Program-made: the position numbers and the translations under genes
Shown: piece after piece, positions 4,717 through 5,336 of the stretch
Numbering within the stretch: the stretch's first letter is position 1
How the letters are laid out: each line of letters begins with the position of its first letter
Source of the DNA: an uncultured Clostridium sp.
Lineage (GTDB): Bacteria; Bacillota; Clostridia; TANB77; CAG-508
NCBI GenBank assembly: GCA_947643945.1
Contig: CANRXN010000087.1
Coordinates: 1 to 5,336 of the forward strand
Direction: 5' to 3'
Length of the DNA: 5,336 nt
The notes under the pieces: model-generated
Told to the model about the DNA's origin: nothing
Database searches by the model: none
The model's input: the letters and a program-made list of their open reading frames with translations, nothing else

Positions 4717-5336
4717 TAGAAATTTTAAAATCCGTTTTATTTGGAATAGTAGAAGGAATAACCGAATGGTTACCAATTAGTAGTACGGGACACCTAATTT
4801 TAGTCGAACAATTTGTTAAACTGCAAAATGTATCAGAAGAATTTTGGAGTATGTTTCAAGTAGTCATTCAATTTGGAGCAATACTAGCAGTTGTCCTATT
4901 ATACTGGAAGCAAATTTGGCCAATTACCAAAAACAAAGAAAAAGCAATCAGTAAAAAAGGAATATTATCTTACTTTGACAAAAATATCATAATATTATGG
5001 ACAAAAATTTTAGTTGCCTGTATACCAGTAGCAGTAATAGGACTTTTATTTGACGAGATGTTTGAGGCACTATTCTATAATCCATTTTGCATTGCTACTG
5101 CCTTAATTATATTTGGAATTGCCTTTATTGTAGTAGAAAATTTAAAACCTAAAAAAACCAACCAAAACGAAAAAGAAACCAGCACACAAATTACCTACAA
5201 AGATGCCATTATCATTGGAATATTCCAATTACTAGCAGCCATTTTTCCAGGAACATCACGTTCACGGCTCAACCATTATAGGGGGCTTATTAATTGGGCT
5301 ATCAAGACCCAATGCAGCAGAATTTACATTCTATTT
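4710..5336 (+). CDS. uppP: Undecaprenyl-diphosphatase (BacA/UppP), 3'-partial, with one CGG +1 frameshift site
   Basis: Integral membrane phosphatase that converts undecaprenyl diphosphate to the monophosphate, recycling the lipid carrier for peptidoglycan. Motif 1, EGITEWLPISSTGHLIL, begins at residue 15 and holds the catalytic-region Glu15 and Glu19. Motif 2 is PGTSRSGS (Pro180, Arg184, Gly186), complete only if C5265 is skipped. The following ITYKD-less region of this description aside, several hydrophobic segments are visible (about 8-14, 55-70, 102-120, 129-149, 166-180). After the shift, GSTIIGGLLIGLSRPNAAEF matches the family well. The window ends about 209 residues into a protein usually near 270. 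It overlaps dpaA by 7 nt with its own SD, so it is probably co-expressed and translationally coupled. Pairing with a sporulation gene suggests a role in cortex synthesis, but a housekeeping role is equally possible. Confidence 0.93.
   Translation, partial: MLIEILKSVLFGIVEGITEWLPISSTGHLILVEQFVKLQNVSEEFWSMFQVVIQFGAILAVVLLYWKQIWPITKNKEKAISKKGILSYFDKNIIILWTKILVACIPVAVIGLLFDEMFEALFYNPFCIATALIIFGIAFIVVENLKPKKTNQNEKETSTQITYKDAIIIGIFQLLAAIFPGTSRSRLNHYRGLINWAIKTQCSRIYILF
5265..5267 (+). other. In-phase CGG, +1 frameshift site 4 (uppP)
   Basis: The zero frame reads ACA TCA CGT TCA CGG CTC AAC. Skipping C5265 gives TCA GGC TCA ACC ATT ATA GGG, that is SGSTIIG, completing the conserved PGTSRSG motif whose glycine is near-invariant. 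It is the only one of the four sites with GGC rather than GGA in the +1 frame. CGT two codons earlier is read normally as the conserved motif arginine, so the effect is specific to CGG and not to CGN codons in general. Confidence 0.95.

Noticed and set aside
259..5267. The four frameshifts as sequencing errors or pseudogenes
   Set aside because: None is in a homopolymer. All insert the same base, always between codons and always before a glycine GGN, while the many other AGG contexts are unaffected. Conserved motifs continue on both sides. Raw reads would still be the decisive check.
259..5267. Simple reassignment of CGG to another amino acid
   Set aside because: A three-base reading of CGG, whatever the amino acid, leaves the downstream frame wrong at all four sites. 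Only a four-base step restores it.
1..5336. CRISPR arrays, tRNA or rRNA genes, prophage or insertion-sequence genes
   Set aside because: No regularly spaced repeats, cloverleaf-like segments or transposase motifs were seen on either strand.

Overview
The window is an AT-rich, gene-dense, single-strand (+) stretch that looks like the chromosome of an endospore-forming, low-GC Clostridia-type Firmicute. Evidence: a dipicolinate synthase subunit A gene (spore-specific), purine-rich Shine-Dalgarno sites, AGA-dominated arginine usage and a Gram-positive-type DNA polymerase I with a degenerate proofreading domain. No phage genes or transposases are seen.

Layout: (1) 1-1637, the 3' two-thirds of polA (DNA polymerase I). 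(2) 1642-1700, a REP-like palindrome and a 10-bp tandem repeat in the short polA-slt gap. (3) 1716-2279, a small membrane-anchored lytic transglycosylase with a TTG start. (4) 2336-3583, a membrane-anchored TPR protein with its own sigma-A-like promoter and a rho-independent terminator. (5) 3584-3821, a 238-base intergenic region with the terminator, a hairpin, an inverted repeat and an orphan SD. (6) 3822-4716, dpaA. (7) 4710 to the window end, uppP (undecaprenyl-diphosphatase), overlapping dpaA by 7 nt.

The main observation is a recoding pattern. Three of the five genes (polA twice, dpaA once, uppP once) are interrupted by a +1 frameshift. All four interruptions have the same form: a CGG triplet in the zero reading frame, preceded by a codon ending in A. 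Skipping only the C and reading the following GGN as glycine restores the family sequence exactly (CGG at 259-261, 1022-1024, 4620-4622, 5265-5267). I counted 16 CGG trinucleotides on the + strand, 15 of them inside genes. The four in-phase ones are exactly the four frameshifts. The other eleven straddle codons (NCG-GNN or NNC-GGN). No CGG is read as arginine anywhere, although AGA, AGG, CGT, CGC and CGA are. The two genes without an in-phase CGG (slt, TPR) are intact. In dpaA and uppP the restored glycine lies in family hallmark motifs (LPGKVAP and PGTSRSG).

This fits an organism in which CGG is unassigned as an arginine codon and acts as a +1 frameshift signal, with CGGN yielding Gly. It resembles in logic the AGG/CCC frameshifts known from Perkinsus mitochondrial cox1. 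Pseudogenes or random sequencing indels would not respect codon phase and base identity four times out of four. Without the shift, polA would stop twice, whereas dpaA would run in frame straight into uppP, so automatic annotation would report broken or fused genes here.

Functionally, polA, slt, dpaA and uppP cover DNA repair, wall remodelling, spore dipicolinate synthesis and lipid-carrier recycling. The dpaA-uppP overlap suggests coupled expression during sporulation.
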